From assembly GCF_020382885.2 (NCBI RefSeq), contig NC_058512.1, forward strand, positions 6,970,802 to 7,034,801: a stretch of DNA of 64,000 nt. The letters are read 5' to 3'. Below, piece by piece: positions 21,401 through 32,789 of the stretch. The position numbers and the translations under genes are program-made. This DNA is from Scatophagus argus (lineage: Eukaryota > Chordata > Actinopteri > Scatophagidae). Each line of letters begins with the position of its first letter. Positions within the stretch are counted from its first letter, which is position 1. The notes under the pieces are model-generated. The model was not told the origin of the DNA and did no database searches. It saw only the letters and a program-made list of their open reading frames with translations.

Positions 21401-24400
21401 CAGTCACTCTGTTGCAACTTTTTTCCGTCATGTTTATTCATGGGCACATAGTGCTTGTACTGTATGTTGTGTAAATATCACAAATTCAACTTTTCTTTAA
21501 CCAAATCGAAAGCCGCAGAATAATGTCTTTTACTCAGTGAATACTGGTGTAATTGGTTGGAAAGAACCGGGCAGGCTTCCTTAAGTCTGTGTCGTGTCAC
21601 AATCTTTGTTAGACAGCATTGCATAATTAAGAATTATTATAGGTGAATCATAAGCCATACTGTCTAACCGTCTACCAGAAGTCAATAGTAATTGGATCAA
21701 CAAAACAGTTGGTGATTGCTTCTGCTGAATGGATGCCAACCTTTTTCCTTATGCTTGCTTTTAATACATATTTAAATGTTTTTACATTTGTCGCAGTGCC
21801 TTTTTGTTCTTTGTGTATGTTACCATGTCTCAGAAGTCAAATGTAAATATTGCTGATCATTCGTCCTTTGTGAAACTGGCCTTTCACAGAATGTTCTAGA
21901 AACAAGTTTGTACAGTAATTTGTAGATGAGCCCAAGCAGGTCTTTAAAAGCCATTAATATGAGCAGCAGTTAAAAAAAAAATATTTATGATATAATTTGT
22001 TATCCTGTAGTAGTCACTGGAATTTCTCTGTTTATTTTCATATGTGAGTTATCAAGGTACGTATGTACCAGCTGAGCAGTAACTGGAGCTGTTTTTTTTC
22101 CTCCTGTGTCCCATATAGGATGGAGGGAAGACAATAAGTTATCGTGTTTTTTTTCTCCAGCAAGAAATTTCTTATTAAAGCCCGGAGTAACAAGAATTGA
22201 ACAGCCTGCATGCAGGTTTCAGTCCAGGACTGACTGATTCTAACATTGAAGAGAAGAACAAACATGATCAGAACTCACAACTAATTCATTATTGTTTTGA
22301 AATATTTTGTGTGTGCCTCACCTATTTGCATCTATCAATAAACTGTGCATATATTTTCTCACAGTATTATGTGGTGTTTTCATCTTTTTGGAGGGGAGAA
22401 TATGGGCTATTACCAGCTGCCTTAATTGTTAAATGTCAGTGCTGGGGAACAACACTGCAGCTGAATACATTCTTTTTACTAGTCTGTCTGCCATTAAGTT
22501 TATCTTTCCAACATAACAGAATTTGCAAAGGTAAATAGGTATTTTGTCATTAGAGACAAAAGCTGGTTTAAGTTGTATTGATGAATCCTCTTTATACACC
22601 AAAGTTAGTCACAGAGACCCCCCAAGGTTCTGTGTTCCGACCAGTATTATTCACACTATGTATGCTCCCCACTGGCGACATTATGAGGAAATACTCATAC
22701 ATACACAATACATTTTCACTGTTACGCAAATGACACACAATTACATTGATCAGTGAAACCAGATGAAGCCAATCAGCTAACCAAACTTCAGGCATGCCTA
22801 AAAGACATAAAAACCTGGATGACTTGCAATTTTCTACTTCTAAACTCACAAAACTGAAGTTATTGTGCTGGGTTCTAAACATCTTAGAAACAAATTATTT
22901 AGTTATTTAGCTACCTTGGATGTCATTACCTTGGCATCCGGCCCCACCGTAAGAAATGTGGGAGTTATTTTTGATCAGGATATGTCCTCTAACTCACACA
23001 TAGCTCAAATTTCAAAGACTGCCCTTTTTCATCTTCGCACCATTGCAAAAATTAGGCACATTCTGTCTCAAAAAGATGCAGAAAAACTAGTCCACACATT
23101 TATTACCTCCAGGCTGGACTATTGCAACTCCCTCTTATCAGGCTGCCCCAATAAGTCCATAAAGACTCTCCAACTAATCCACAATGCCGCAGCACATGCA
23201 CTGATGAAAACTCTGTATTATGTGTATTATCTTCTCTACACTGGCTGCCTGTATAATTCAGAATAGACTTTAAAATACTCCTCACATACAAATCCCTAAC
23301 TGGTCAAACGCCATCTTATCTCAAAGGGTTACTTGTGGTTCGTAGTGTCAGCAAACATAGAACAGGAACCAGAGGCTTTAGATATCAAGCTCCCTTCCTA
23401 TGGAATCATCTTCCGGCTTCCGTCCGGGAGGCAGACACCTTCTCAATGTTCAAGAACAGACTTAAAAACTTCCTTTTTGATAAAGCTTATAGTTAGGGCT
23501 GGCCCCTAGTTATGCTGCTATAGGCTTAGACAGCCAGGGATCTCTCATGATGGACTGAGTGTCCCATCAATACATGTCACTAACTTGACTTCTTCCCTGG
23601 AGTCTTTGTGCTGCTCGTCTCTTGGTCCTGCTTTACACCGGCGACTGTTATTACCACCTGTTATATTTGTGCATTATTATATTATTACTACTACTATTAC
23701 GTTTTTCCTGGCTACTGTTGCCAAGTGCTTGCTCATGGGGGTTTTGTTGAGTTTGGTCTGCACCTGCTCCAGTTCTAAAGTGTCATGAGATAACTGTTGT
23801 TGTGATTTGGCGCTATATAAACAAATTGAATTGAACTGAAATAAACTAATACAGTCCTTTGTGCAGGGATTAAAGCAATTTATGCAATTTTCAAACTGGG
23901 AGAAATATAAACAGGGACAAAACTAATGGGCAGAGCTTAAAAGTCCATCCAGCTGAAGGACAAGCATCTGCTTAGGCAGAGAATGCATTTTATGGATCTA
24001 CACAACAAGTTGTACGTGTAGTGGAATCTCAATTTGGAGTTTGGAGCCTCAGGCTAAAACAGACCCCAGACTTTTCCTCCACCCCAATCCCTCCCTGAGC
24101 GCTGCCCCTCCCTCCTAACTCCCCCGTGTAGCTTTCTGCTTCAGATCATTCCTTCAAAACCGCTGGCTTCTCCCTTGTCATAGGTGGAACAATGTTGCTA
24201 TGGTGTCTTGACCAATGGAATGGCATTTCCAGGAACGCAGCCTGTCTCTGTCTCCCTCTCTCTTTCATACGCACACACACACACACAAAATGAAGCAGCC
24301 TGTTGAGCAGGAATCCAAATAACCTCCTGGTAACAACATGGTTCCCTTATTTGCCGAGTGAACGCCAGTCAGGAGGTTGCATACTTTATTCGAGCAAATA

Positions 24401-26880
24401 TGCATCCCAGCAAACTGTCTTCAAACCTCCCATGACATAAATATGAATATGTTCTAAATGCAGCTGCTGTGAGAAACATTATTTAAAATAATGTTAACCA
24501 GAAAGGGAAGATTCACTCTAAAAACTCTGACATAGTTAAGATATTACTGCTGGGCCACCAGGTCCATTTTCTTGGTTGTTGATATCGAGGGATGAGCTTT
24601 TCATCCAGCTGAAATGACTAGATAATTACACTTTCATAGCTATTATGTCTAACCTCCTTTATTATCTGTGAATACCACTATCCTCTGGTATTCCACATTT
24701 CCAGGTTAATCTACATAATATTTTTTTTGGCATATGGCACCCAACACAAAGGTACAACATATATTTTATATGAACGCATAAATGTTTCTCTGGAAACAAC
24801 AAGCATGATACACAAGCTGGCACATGACATATTTCACCCATACTTGCACATTCACCCGATAAACATTTTGAATATTTTATGCTCAGTGTGTTGACTGGCT
24901 CATATGGCCCTAGGAAATCTATGTGGATTTCACAGGCCAAATTTCCATCCGAAATGTGCCAGTGACTGATCTGACGCTAACTCAGAGTGCTCCTGCTCTG
25001 TCATTTCAACATATCTGTCCATTAAATGGTTCTCACTTTAACACTGTGGGCAGACTTTCCAAATGAAGGTGAATGGAGATGAGGCACAGCTGGGATGTCC
25101 CGTCTGTGTCCTTGCTGTTCACGTTCCATGTACAGACCTAATAGCCTGCGTGTTCCTGCTCACCACATGTGCAACTGTTTGTTCTGCAGGCCTTTTTACA
25201 GAAGACATTTTTCAGACACAGTGGGAAAAGCAAAGAATATTAATGTTGCTAAATTTCATTTATCTGTTTCAGTAACAGGCTCCCGGTGTTGTCCATGCTG
25301 CCTCATTATCACACTGCCATGTCTTACTGGAATACCTGAAAGAATAGAGCCATTGTTCATTTTATTAATAATACCTGTGTGAAAATGTCTACCTGGTGGC
25401 ATTGCTCTAAAGAATAAAAAATGATGGGACACTTCATGTTACCCAACATCACCTGGGACCCCAAACAAGTAGACAGTATACTGTAGTCTACGTGTGTTTG
25501 GCTGCCTGCTGTATAGTTTTGGCTCCTCCATCCATGAAGATAGTGATCATCAGTGATTGATCTGCAGATGTGCCAGAGGCACCACAAAGTCTTATCTCGC
25601 CTAAACAGAGGTTGTACTGTAGGCCATGACAGAGGTTATACAGGACAGAGGGCTTCGTGATTTGTCTCTCTGGTGGTCTCACCTGAGAAGGACTTTAAGT
25701 CCCTTGTGTAAATCCCCACCCCTAATATCATGTTGCTGATGTCTTTATTACCATAGCCTATAGCACAGCATCTTACATAAACCTTAACACAGAAAGGCAA
25801 CAGATGGCATGACAGAATTCCAAAATCCCAAAGGAGTAGCTCAGAAGGATTTGTGGTTTGCTCCATTTACATTGCAGCCCTAGTTTGAAAGGTAGTGTAG
25901 CTATGAATTAGAAGTTATAGTAACTATAACCCTTCCCTACATTTGGGCTTGGAAACACTGCCTCACTGATAACCTAGATCAGCTTCCCTTCTATACAGTG
26001 ACACTCCTGCAAGTTTGTGTCCTTGAGTGAGTTCTGCCCCACTTGCGCTTCGTCTCACCATGCTGCTTTTGTTTTCCAACAACAATAAGGTCCCTGAATC
26101 TTTAATAAAACAGAAGGAAGCCTTACCACTGGCTTAAATAATGCTCAAATCAATCACCTTGTCTTGAAACGGAACACAGTGGAGGTATGAAAACTGTCGC
26201 CATAGTATATTATACATGTCATAGTAATTTGAAGTTTTGTAAAAGTCACTCATTTTAGAGGGAGCACTGGAAGAGTGCAGGCAACTTTGAGAAAGTTAAC
26301 TTTTAAAACTCTTAAAGGAAACAAGTATTTTTACATAAAACAGTCACAACTTGGCACAAAAATCTACCTGTAACATCAACAAGCCTTTACATTCTAATGG
26401 ACTGGGACAGTACAACGATCCAAATAGTCTAGTGTATTCTTGTTAGGATAATGACATCTAGTGGCTCAACATTACTACTACATTCAGATTTTAAGGTTGA
26501 TGCAGCATTCTTCCTCCCTGCTCAGCAACACAAAAGTAATGATTTTAGATTAATCATTTTCCACAATTAATGGCACAGTTCAGTGATGAAAACCAACCTC
26601 TCTCATACGTTTCATATAACCAACGGAACAGATTGTGGTATGGTGCCTTCACAGTTACAAAGAAGTTCAGCTTTAGCATAACATTTACAGTATGTTACAA
26701 CCCTGGTTTTATACATAAGATCCAGAGTTTGTACAGCCAATTTTGCCTGGAGACAGCAAATTTAGTATGCAAACTCAAAAAAAAAGTAAAAACTGCCAAA
26801 ATGACTTTTCAGGACTATTTCAGAAGATGTCACTGGTTGTTATGAAATCCTGTGCTAGAAATGCAAACACCAAATGTCAT
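21401..26880. other. intergenic region between prag1 and edf1 3' ends
   Basis: Apart from the LINE at 22540-23845 and a CA run at 24272-24287, I see no gene. The frames here are short, unrelated to one another and lack domains. The sequence is AT-rich with C-rich patches near 24065-24125. Confidence 0.6.
22540..23845 (+). mobile_element. 5'-truncated, decayed L2-type LINE (reverse transcriptase C-terminal part and 3' tail)
   Basis: Three frames can be followed with slips between them: TPQGSV..VLFTL (finger/palm part), HCYANDTQL (palm A), then CLKDIKTWMTCNFLLLNS, NVGVIFDQDMSSNSHI and RLDYCNSLLSGCPNKSIKTL. These are the C-terminal landmarks of teleost L2-type LINE reverse transcriptases. The DNA after 23500 keeps the 3' end: GGCGCTATATAAAC followed by AATTGAATTGAACTGAA. 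There are several frameshifts and stops, and YADD has become YAND, so the copy is inactive. It lies between the converging ends of prag1 and edf1. Confidence 0.88.
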
Positions 26881-26892
26881 GAACTGCCAAAC

Positions 26893-26898
26893 TTTATT
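26893..26898 (-). terminator. edf1: poly(A) signal, probable end of edf1 transcript
   Basis: TTTATT on the plus strand is AATAAA for the minus-strand edf1 message, about 540 bases beyond its stop codon. There is no nearer good signal. Confidence 0.45.
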
Positions 26899-27401
26899 TT
26901 AAGATCAAAACAAAGCACAGCATTAAAACATTTCAACACTGTGATGACATTCACCCACTGTCTCTAAGTGTGTGAAAAAAAAGATGCAATCAAGCACTTT
27001 CGGCTTAACATCATGCTCAGAATTAACGTTAGTCAATATAGTTTGTCATGAAAACAAATTCACTTTTTATGACTTTAGATCACTTTTAAAAAGTTGAATT
27101 CATCATGCCAAAGCCTAAGCAGATGTGAGTGAGAAAAAAATGCACAGAACTTTGAATTTGTGATGCTGAAAAATGCATTCGACCATTCATTAGATTATGT
27201 TGTCAAAAGAATGTTTTTCTGATGACTTTGTCAGTATGCAGCTTGTGATGCAGTGGAGCACCAGGTCCTCAGACAGGACACAGGTGAGATCAGCCCAGGT
27301 AGGGAAAGGGATAGGGGAGAGGAGGGAGAGAATGCTTGAGGGTTCTTGGGGGTGGGTTGAGGAAGCGATTCAGGTTTTAATAACAGGGAGAGATGGGACC
27401 T

Positions 27402-27420
27402 GGGGGGGTGGGGGGGGCTG
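27402..27420 (+). other. G-rich tract over edf1 3' UTR
   Basis: Runs of seven and eight G on the plus strand, with further GGGA/GGGG runs at 27300-27365. The stretch could fold into a G-quadruplex in DNA. The edf1 message itself is C-rich here. Confidence 0.6.
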
Positions 27421-27437
27421 ATTTCGAGGCTTTGTGT

Positions 27438-29376
27438 TCATTGTTTCTTCGGTTTTGCCTCGAGGGGTTGACCAATATCCTTCCCACGCAGTTTCATCCC
27501 TGTACACAGCAGAAGAGGGACATATGAGTATACAAATGGCAAAGGAGATATAATATGCAAGATCATTCAATTTTATCAAAATGTATTCTTCTTACCAATT
27601 GCTCTCTCTATCTTGCCCATGACCTGGTTGTTGGGAATTGCTCTCCCGCACTCATAGTCCGCAATGACTTGAGGCTTCTCATTAATTTTCTGATGAAAAA
27701 AATTGATATTAATAATAAATACTGCAAATGTTATCTAACCACAAAGTCCAAAGCAAGCAAAATTACTCAAATTTACAAAAACACTTCTGGAGCTAAGCGC
27801 TTTAAACTGAGGGCTGGATAGTGCACATTATTGCAGAAAACTGTCAGCAAAATGTTTCAAATTCCAAACTAATAAGGTCATTTTATACGTCAAGTATTCT
27901 GTTTACTGCACAACATTTACAACCCCTGTAGTTCTATTATTCATAATTCAGCATTCTAACTCAACCCCATCCCAATATTTCTGTCTATATCATGTGTGTT
28001 GTACATTACAATAGATGACAACTATTTATACTTACAGTGGCCAGGTCTTTCTGGGTCAGACCTTTCTCCTGTCTGCCTTTCTGAATGACCTTGCCCACTT
28101 CCAGGGGCACTCTGTCATGGTGTAGTTCTTCTGTCTCCCGGTCCAATTTGGCTGTGTTCTTTGTCACAAGATGCTGTTTGTTTTGACCTGCAGACCCTGT
28201 GTGACAAGCAGTTGACCAGAGTAGTGTGGGGGAAATGTACAAGGTATGCAGACATGCAAAAACAGCATAATCAAAGAAACTGGTCATTGCTAAGCTTAGT
28301 CTGCAGAACTACAAATTTGATGAAGGGAACAATCTTCGCCATGCATCAAAGTAAGTTTACAATTTGTACAAAAAGCACAAATTTACATTTCTTGGTTGTC
28401 TCAACGTCCTCCCCGCGTCTCTGAGCGGCGGTGATAGCCTAAAAAAATAGATGAACATGTATAAAACTTACATTTCTAAACATACTAACAGCAGATTTCA
28501 TTATGAGCAGTGTCCTAAAATACTGTTCTGCTTGGTTAACAAGTAACGAATCTTCTTATCTAACTATGAGCTATCTATTGATTTTTAACTAGTTGATTGG
28601 CAACATGCATTAGGCTATCAGTTATGACATGGCGTCCTAGCCCACATAAAAACATAAACTGAATAGCGTGACTTACGTGACAAGCTAGCTTAGCTAGCTT
28701 TGGCCAAGTTGTCTTTATCGGGTTAGCATAGCATAGCTGGCTAATACTAGCTAGCTAGCTAGTTATTTGCACTTTTGTTTATCGTGAATTATTTAACGAA
28801 CGGTACGTTAGCCACCCCGGACTTGAGTAATAATTCCTGGTACAGGTTTGGTTTGTCGAGGAGACCATAATGTACGTATGACGTCTTGAAAACATGCCTA
28901 AATTTGCATGTCTGAACGCAACACAGATATTACCAACAGAACTTCGGTTGAACCATTTCTGGTAACTGTCGTGTTTCGCACATACGCCCGTTTGAACTGT
29001 CAAGCCAGTCAGATACACCCAGAGCCTTACTGACGGTTTCCTACAAGGAACACACGGTCCTGTTGTTATTAAACTTAACCACGACACATGGTCGACGTTT
29101 GATCGTAACCACGCACAGAAATGACCCGATTCCTCAAATAATATTCGTTTACTGGAACATGTCGGTGAAGGTTCTCAGTCATCCAAGTCTTACTGGAACG
29201 TTCACGACAATCCCAAAGCTGAATTCAGCTAATTGAGTATCCGTAGTTAGGATTATGCTCAATAACAAATAAAAAACAGACGAAGTGTTCATGCTAACCT
29301 GCTTGGATTTGGCCTGGGCAGCTGTCGGCCCCTTCTTCCTCAAGACAGTCACGGTATCCCAGTCGCTTTCTGCCAT
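27438..29376 (-). CDS. edf1: endothelial differentiation-related factor 1 (MBF1 coactivator)
   Basis: Coding exons in transcript order: 29376-29299, 28438-28387, 28196-28036, 27689-27596, 27499-27438. The phases agree and the product is 148 residues, the same length as human EDF1. It starts [20 protein letters not shown] (N-terminal MBF1 domain, about 1-70), then [18 protein letters not shown], the calmodulin-binding/IQ-like region, and a Cro/C1-type helix-turn-helix (about 81-135) with GLTQKDLAT and [17 protein letters not shown]1 bridges TBP to activators and also binds collided ribosomes to recruit translational repressors. The tail [11 protein letters not shown] differs from the mammalian end. 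Nearest neighbours are the small gene upstream on the same strand and prag1 converging downstream. Confidence 0.97.
28683..28765. repeat. GCTAGC-rich palindromic stretch in edf1 intron 1
   Basis: Overlapping GCTAGC, TTAGCTAG and GTTAGC hexamers, including a four-unit CTAG run near 28748-28764. It is strongly self-complementary. Similar clusters occur near other start regions in this window. Confidence 0.7.
29170..29184. repeat. 15-base motif shared with the foldback flank
   Basis: GGTTCTCAGTCATCC is identical to 50478-50492, just outside the foldback element. It lies in edf1 intron 1 without the inverted arms and may be a solo remnant of the same family. Confidence 0.5.
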
Positions 29377-29560
29377 CTCTTCAGGGTTTCCGTCGATAAC
29401 TCGTGACGTATAATATTAATACAAAAATAAGTTCAGCGGATTGTGTTCAAAATCAGCCCTTTAAATAGTTTACTGCTACTTCAGGGAATCAAACGAGCCT
29501 TCCAGAACTACCACCCCACGCTTCTTCTGCCAAAGCTTTATTCGTAACTCAGCGATGGAC
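29377..29560 (-). promoter_or_regulatory. edf1: probable edf1 promoter and leader
   Basis: The sequence directly upstream of the edf1 ATG contains TACGTCA (a CRE-like half site, about 29402-29410 on the minus strand) and an AT-rich TATAATATTAATA-like stretch. No splice acceptor is needed before the ATG, so the leader is probably short and unspliced. The start point is not determined. Confidence 0.4.
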
Positions 29561-29585
29561 AGTGACATAATAGAGGAGATTCGGC

Positions 29586-29603
29586 AGCGCCCCCTACTGG
29601 TGG
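29586..29603 (-). promoter_or_regulatory. CTCF-like site
   Basis: On the minus strand the sequence reads CCACCAGTAGGGGGCGCT, a close match to the CTCF core CCASYAGRKGGCRS. It lies about 210 bases upstream of edf1, between edf1 and the small gene. Binding is inferred from the motif only. Confidence 0.5.
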
Positions 29604-30008
29604 AGCAGGCAGACCTACATCCACATCGACACGTCCTCAACCGTGTGACCGTTGATTGCACGTTTAAAACAAACATTACCTCAGACGGGGAAACAAACAT
29701 ACTGCAACATATCCTTCCTATCCATATCTTTGTTGTACCTTCTTTTTTTTTTTTTAAAACAAAGTGCACAAAACCATAAAGTAGAGGCTTGGACATGGAC
29801 AAAAAGGCCTACAGAGTTTAGTACAATTATTTTTGACATTGCTCTGAATAATGTGTCTTAGAGATCACCAATAGCATATTATATGTGTAATGACTTTTAT
29901 TTAAGCAAATTTTAAAAAACAGAATATAGTTTAGAAACTTTTTCAAATTTTACATAAAGGTAGCATGGACATAACATGGACAAACTGGCAGCACTGAGTA
30001 GTTAAGAT

Positions 30009-30014
30009 TTTATT
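30009..30014 (-). terminator. possible poly(A) signal of the small coiled-coil gene
   Basis: TTTATT on the plus strand (AATAAA on the minus), about 220 bases past the stop at 30235. Another lies near 29890-29900. The choice is uncertain. Confidence 0.35.
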
Positions 30015-30234
30015 AAAAATCTAGCATGTTCAACAACATAACACAGTTTATAGAAAAGTGTAAAGTATTACATTATATGTAAAATGTATTATCATAATGA
30101 TGGAAAATGTACCAATAAAGAAAATAAATGTGCAAAGAGTTTGGTTTTCAGTCATCAGTTTGGTCGAAGTGAGCTGTTTGATATTTTTCATTAAACTGCA
30201 ACCTCAGTTGATCTACTGGCCACAGTCTGCTAGG

Positions 30235-30929
30235 TCACCAATTACAGGACATTTCAGAGGCAGCATCACTGTTTCTTCGTGTGCGAATTGGGGACCAGCC
30301 AAACTCCGACTGGGCATCATCAGCCTGATGGAAACGTCCCAAGCGGTATTTGGATCCTTGTTTGCCTGCCCATGCACGTGGCTTAGGATTCATCTGGAAA
30401 CAGAAACAAAAATTAGTGAAGAGACTATTTTGTCCTGCATGCAAGTCCTTCTAAGGAAGATAAGTCAGTACTGAAGCATTTATAGAATCATTTTTATTAT
30501 TATGGCACAACATACCATGATATTCACATAAAAAATAAACAGAAGATGCTTACTGACATCGTTACTTTGTTTCTCACCTGAACAAACACAGTTGTGTTCA
30601 TGTGAAGAGTCTCCACTCGCTCTGACAAGTGATTCAGCCATTCGAGATGTTCAGCAATAGACTGGGTTAGATCACTGTTGCTCTGTATTAGAAGAAAATG
30701 ATGTCAAAAAGAGAAGGGAGCTCAAGTAAATTAGTTTTGTTGGAACAGTTTTTACTTTCAATGGGGATTTATTGGTTAATGCCTAATGTACCCCAGATAA
30801 GCTGTCCTTCAGTTCAACTGCATCAAGGCGAACATGTTCCAGTTTGTCGATCTGCTCTTTCAGCCGGTCGTCAAGCTCCTGCATCATCATCAGGCCTTCA
30901 TCGGGTCTGACGCTGCCCTTGGTAGTCAT
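30235..30929 (-). CDS. small coiled-coil protein, not recognised
   Basis: Coding exons 30929-30792, 30682-30578 and 30393-30235, all phase 0 at the joins, with GT-AG sites and a good pyrimidine tract before each of the last two. The product is 133 residues. It starts MTTKGSVRPDEGLMMMQELD, continues with a charged heptad-like stretch (about 15-45: DDRLKEQIDKLEHVRLDAVE), a second amphipathic stretch with HLEWLNHLSERVETLH, and a basic, Arg/Trp-containing tail with GSKYRLGRFH and WSPIRTRRNSD ending NW. It has no signal peptide, membrane segment or known catalytic motif. The repeated heptads suggest a subunit of a helical complex, but I cannot name a family. The three consistent exons make a real gene likely. 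It sits between prrc2b and edf1 on the same strand. Confidence 0.75.
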
Positions 30930-31876
30930 CTTGGGTCACAGAAACACACATATTATTTAACACCGTAACATACTGGGTGGTGAGATCTGTTAAATTTCCA
31001 TTTAGTGGACTTTGGAGACATTTTGGAGATTGATTCCTTTGAGCTTTAAACTTTAAGGTTTATCTGTGAAGCCCAATCTGACCTCTGTGCTGCAGTGAAC
31101 GGAAAAAAAAACCTGCAGAAATCTTGTGTGACTGCAAATACTTGAACTGGATGACAACAGAAACAATACAAATATAATATTTATTTTCGTATGAATCTGA
31201 TTTAGAGAACTACTACAGACTAAAATGTGAATAATATCTTTGACAAAAAATTTGTAAGGGAAAACAGCATCCCATTAGCTACTGGACAATGCCCGAGTTT
31301 TTATTTTTTTCATGACGACTTAAACGAATAATCGATTACCAAGACAGTCACAGACAACTGACTAACATCACACCGGTGTAAAACAACTTTCAACTGGTCA
31401 CCAATCGACTTTAATGAACCAGTTTCACAAACCAGAGTTAGCGCCATCCAGGTAAGATGGCTGACTTTCCCCCTCTCTGAACCGACATGGATTTTACTTC
31501 TACCGATTTCGAGTCTTGGCTAGCGTTAGCTAAACTTTTGTAAGAACCGTTTGGCTATCGTGCATCGTTTTTGTGCGAGGATTACAGCTAGCAGCTAGCA
31601 AACCGAGACTCCAGATGTGTTAGCTAACAGCACATCATGGTCGCATGTATCGTACTAACGTTACCAGTTTACTGTGTGGTTCTATTACAAAACTAAAGAA
31701 AAAAAAGCCCCAAACAAAACAAAACAAAACAAATACGTGTCAGCTACATTCAGAACGAGGCTAAAAGATGGCAGATGTCGTCTATGTTAAAACAGCACCA
31801 GTGAACAGCGCACACCAGCAGTCCAGGGGGGCGACGAAAAAGTGAAAAACACACAAAGTGAAGTTACCTTGTTTAC

Positions 31877-32040
31877 CTGACGTACAGACTCTCACAATGT
31901 CCAGAGGTGGAACACCAGTGAATCCTGTGGTGAGCTACGCGACCTCCTCACTCCGTAGCCACAAAGGGAAAACTTTCTTCGCTCAGACAAGCCTCTTTGT
32001 CCCGCAAAAATCCTTGGAATGTGACAGTCCTGACGCCACG
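31877..32040 (-). promoter_or_regulatory. probable leader exon and promoter of the small coiled-coil gene
   Basis: On the minus strand a segment ends TACGTCAG/GTAAAC (donor at 31876; a second, CAAG/GTAACT, is 10 bases on). It would splice to the exon whose ATG is at 30929, where CCCAAG directly precedes the ATG. The segment carries no long frame. The start point is a guess. Confidence 0.4.
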
Positions 32041-32789
32041 TAGCCCGCTTGTTACAGGTGCATTGTTTTTATTGTGCTGTTATGGTAGTAACTGTTAATA
32101 AAATACTAACCAAATAATGGAGAATTATCACGCCGAATTAACTGTAATAAGACACTTTACTGGATCATCCAATGTTGCAATGGATTTACAGGTCAGTCTG
32201 GTTTTGCTGGCTCATTCATTCATAACTCACATAAAACGAAAATGTAAGAGTGGTTGTCAGTGTCCAGAACTGTTTTCCTAACCCTTTTTGAGTTCTGAAT
32301 GTCTATTTGTGATCCTTCACTACAGGTCATCAAGCCCTTTAGTGTAGACTTGAGTTACAGTTAAATCAGAGAGGGCTGGGATGAACAGTACAGACCAACA
32401 TGAATTGTCTTGGATTTATATTTCTTTAGTTTGATGTGCCTTGAAGAAATGGGTTTTTGTTATAAACCATCTTGCAGGATAGACAAAGAAAAAAGTTTTA
32501 TCGCATAACCACGAGTTGCAAAAAATGTTCAAGTAAACCAGATGTTTTTGTTGAAATTCATAACATAACTCCAAGCTGGAAGTACTCGTGTGCTTGGTGG
32601 AAACGCTTCTCTTTGGCTTCAAGGTGAACATTTGTGCAAAATTCTGTAACACAACGTGCAAAACAGTCAGAAATTGTGCTGGACACAAGCCTATAACCAT
32701 TTCATACATCATACTTTCTCCATTCACAACAACTTGATGCATGATTTTAATATGACAAAGTGAGAATACAGAATCAACAGTACATTTAA

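Noticed and set aside
30097-30474. 125-codon plus-strand frame over the small coiled-coil gene
   Set aside because: It overlaps the last exon of the minus-strand gene, has no domain, and its codon choice looks like the shadow of that exon and its 3' UTR.
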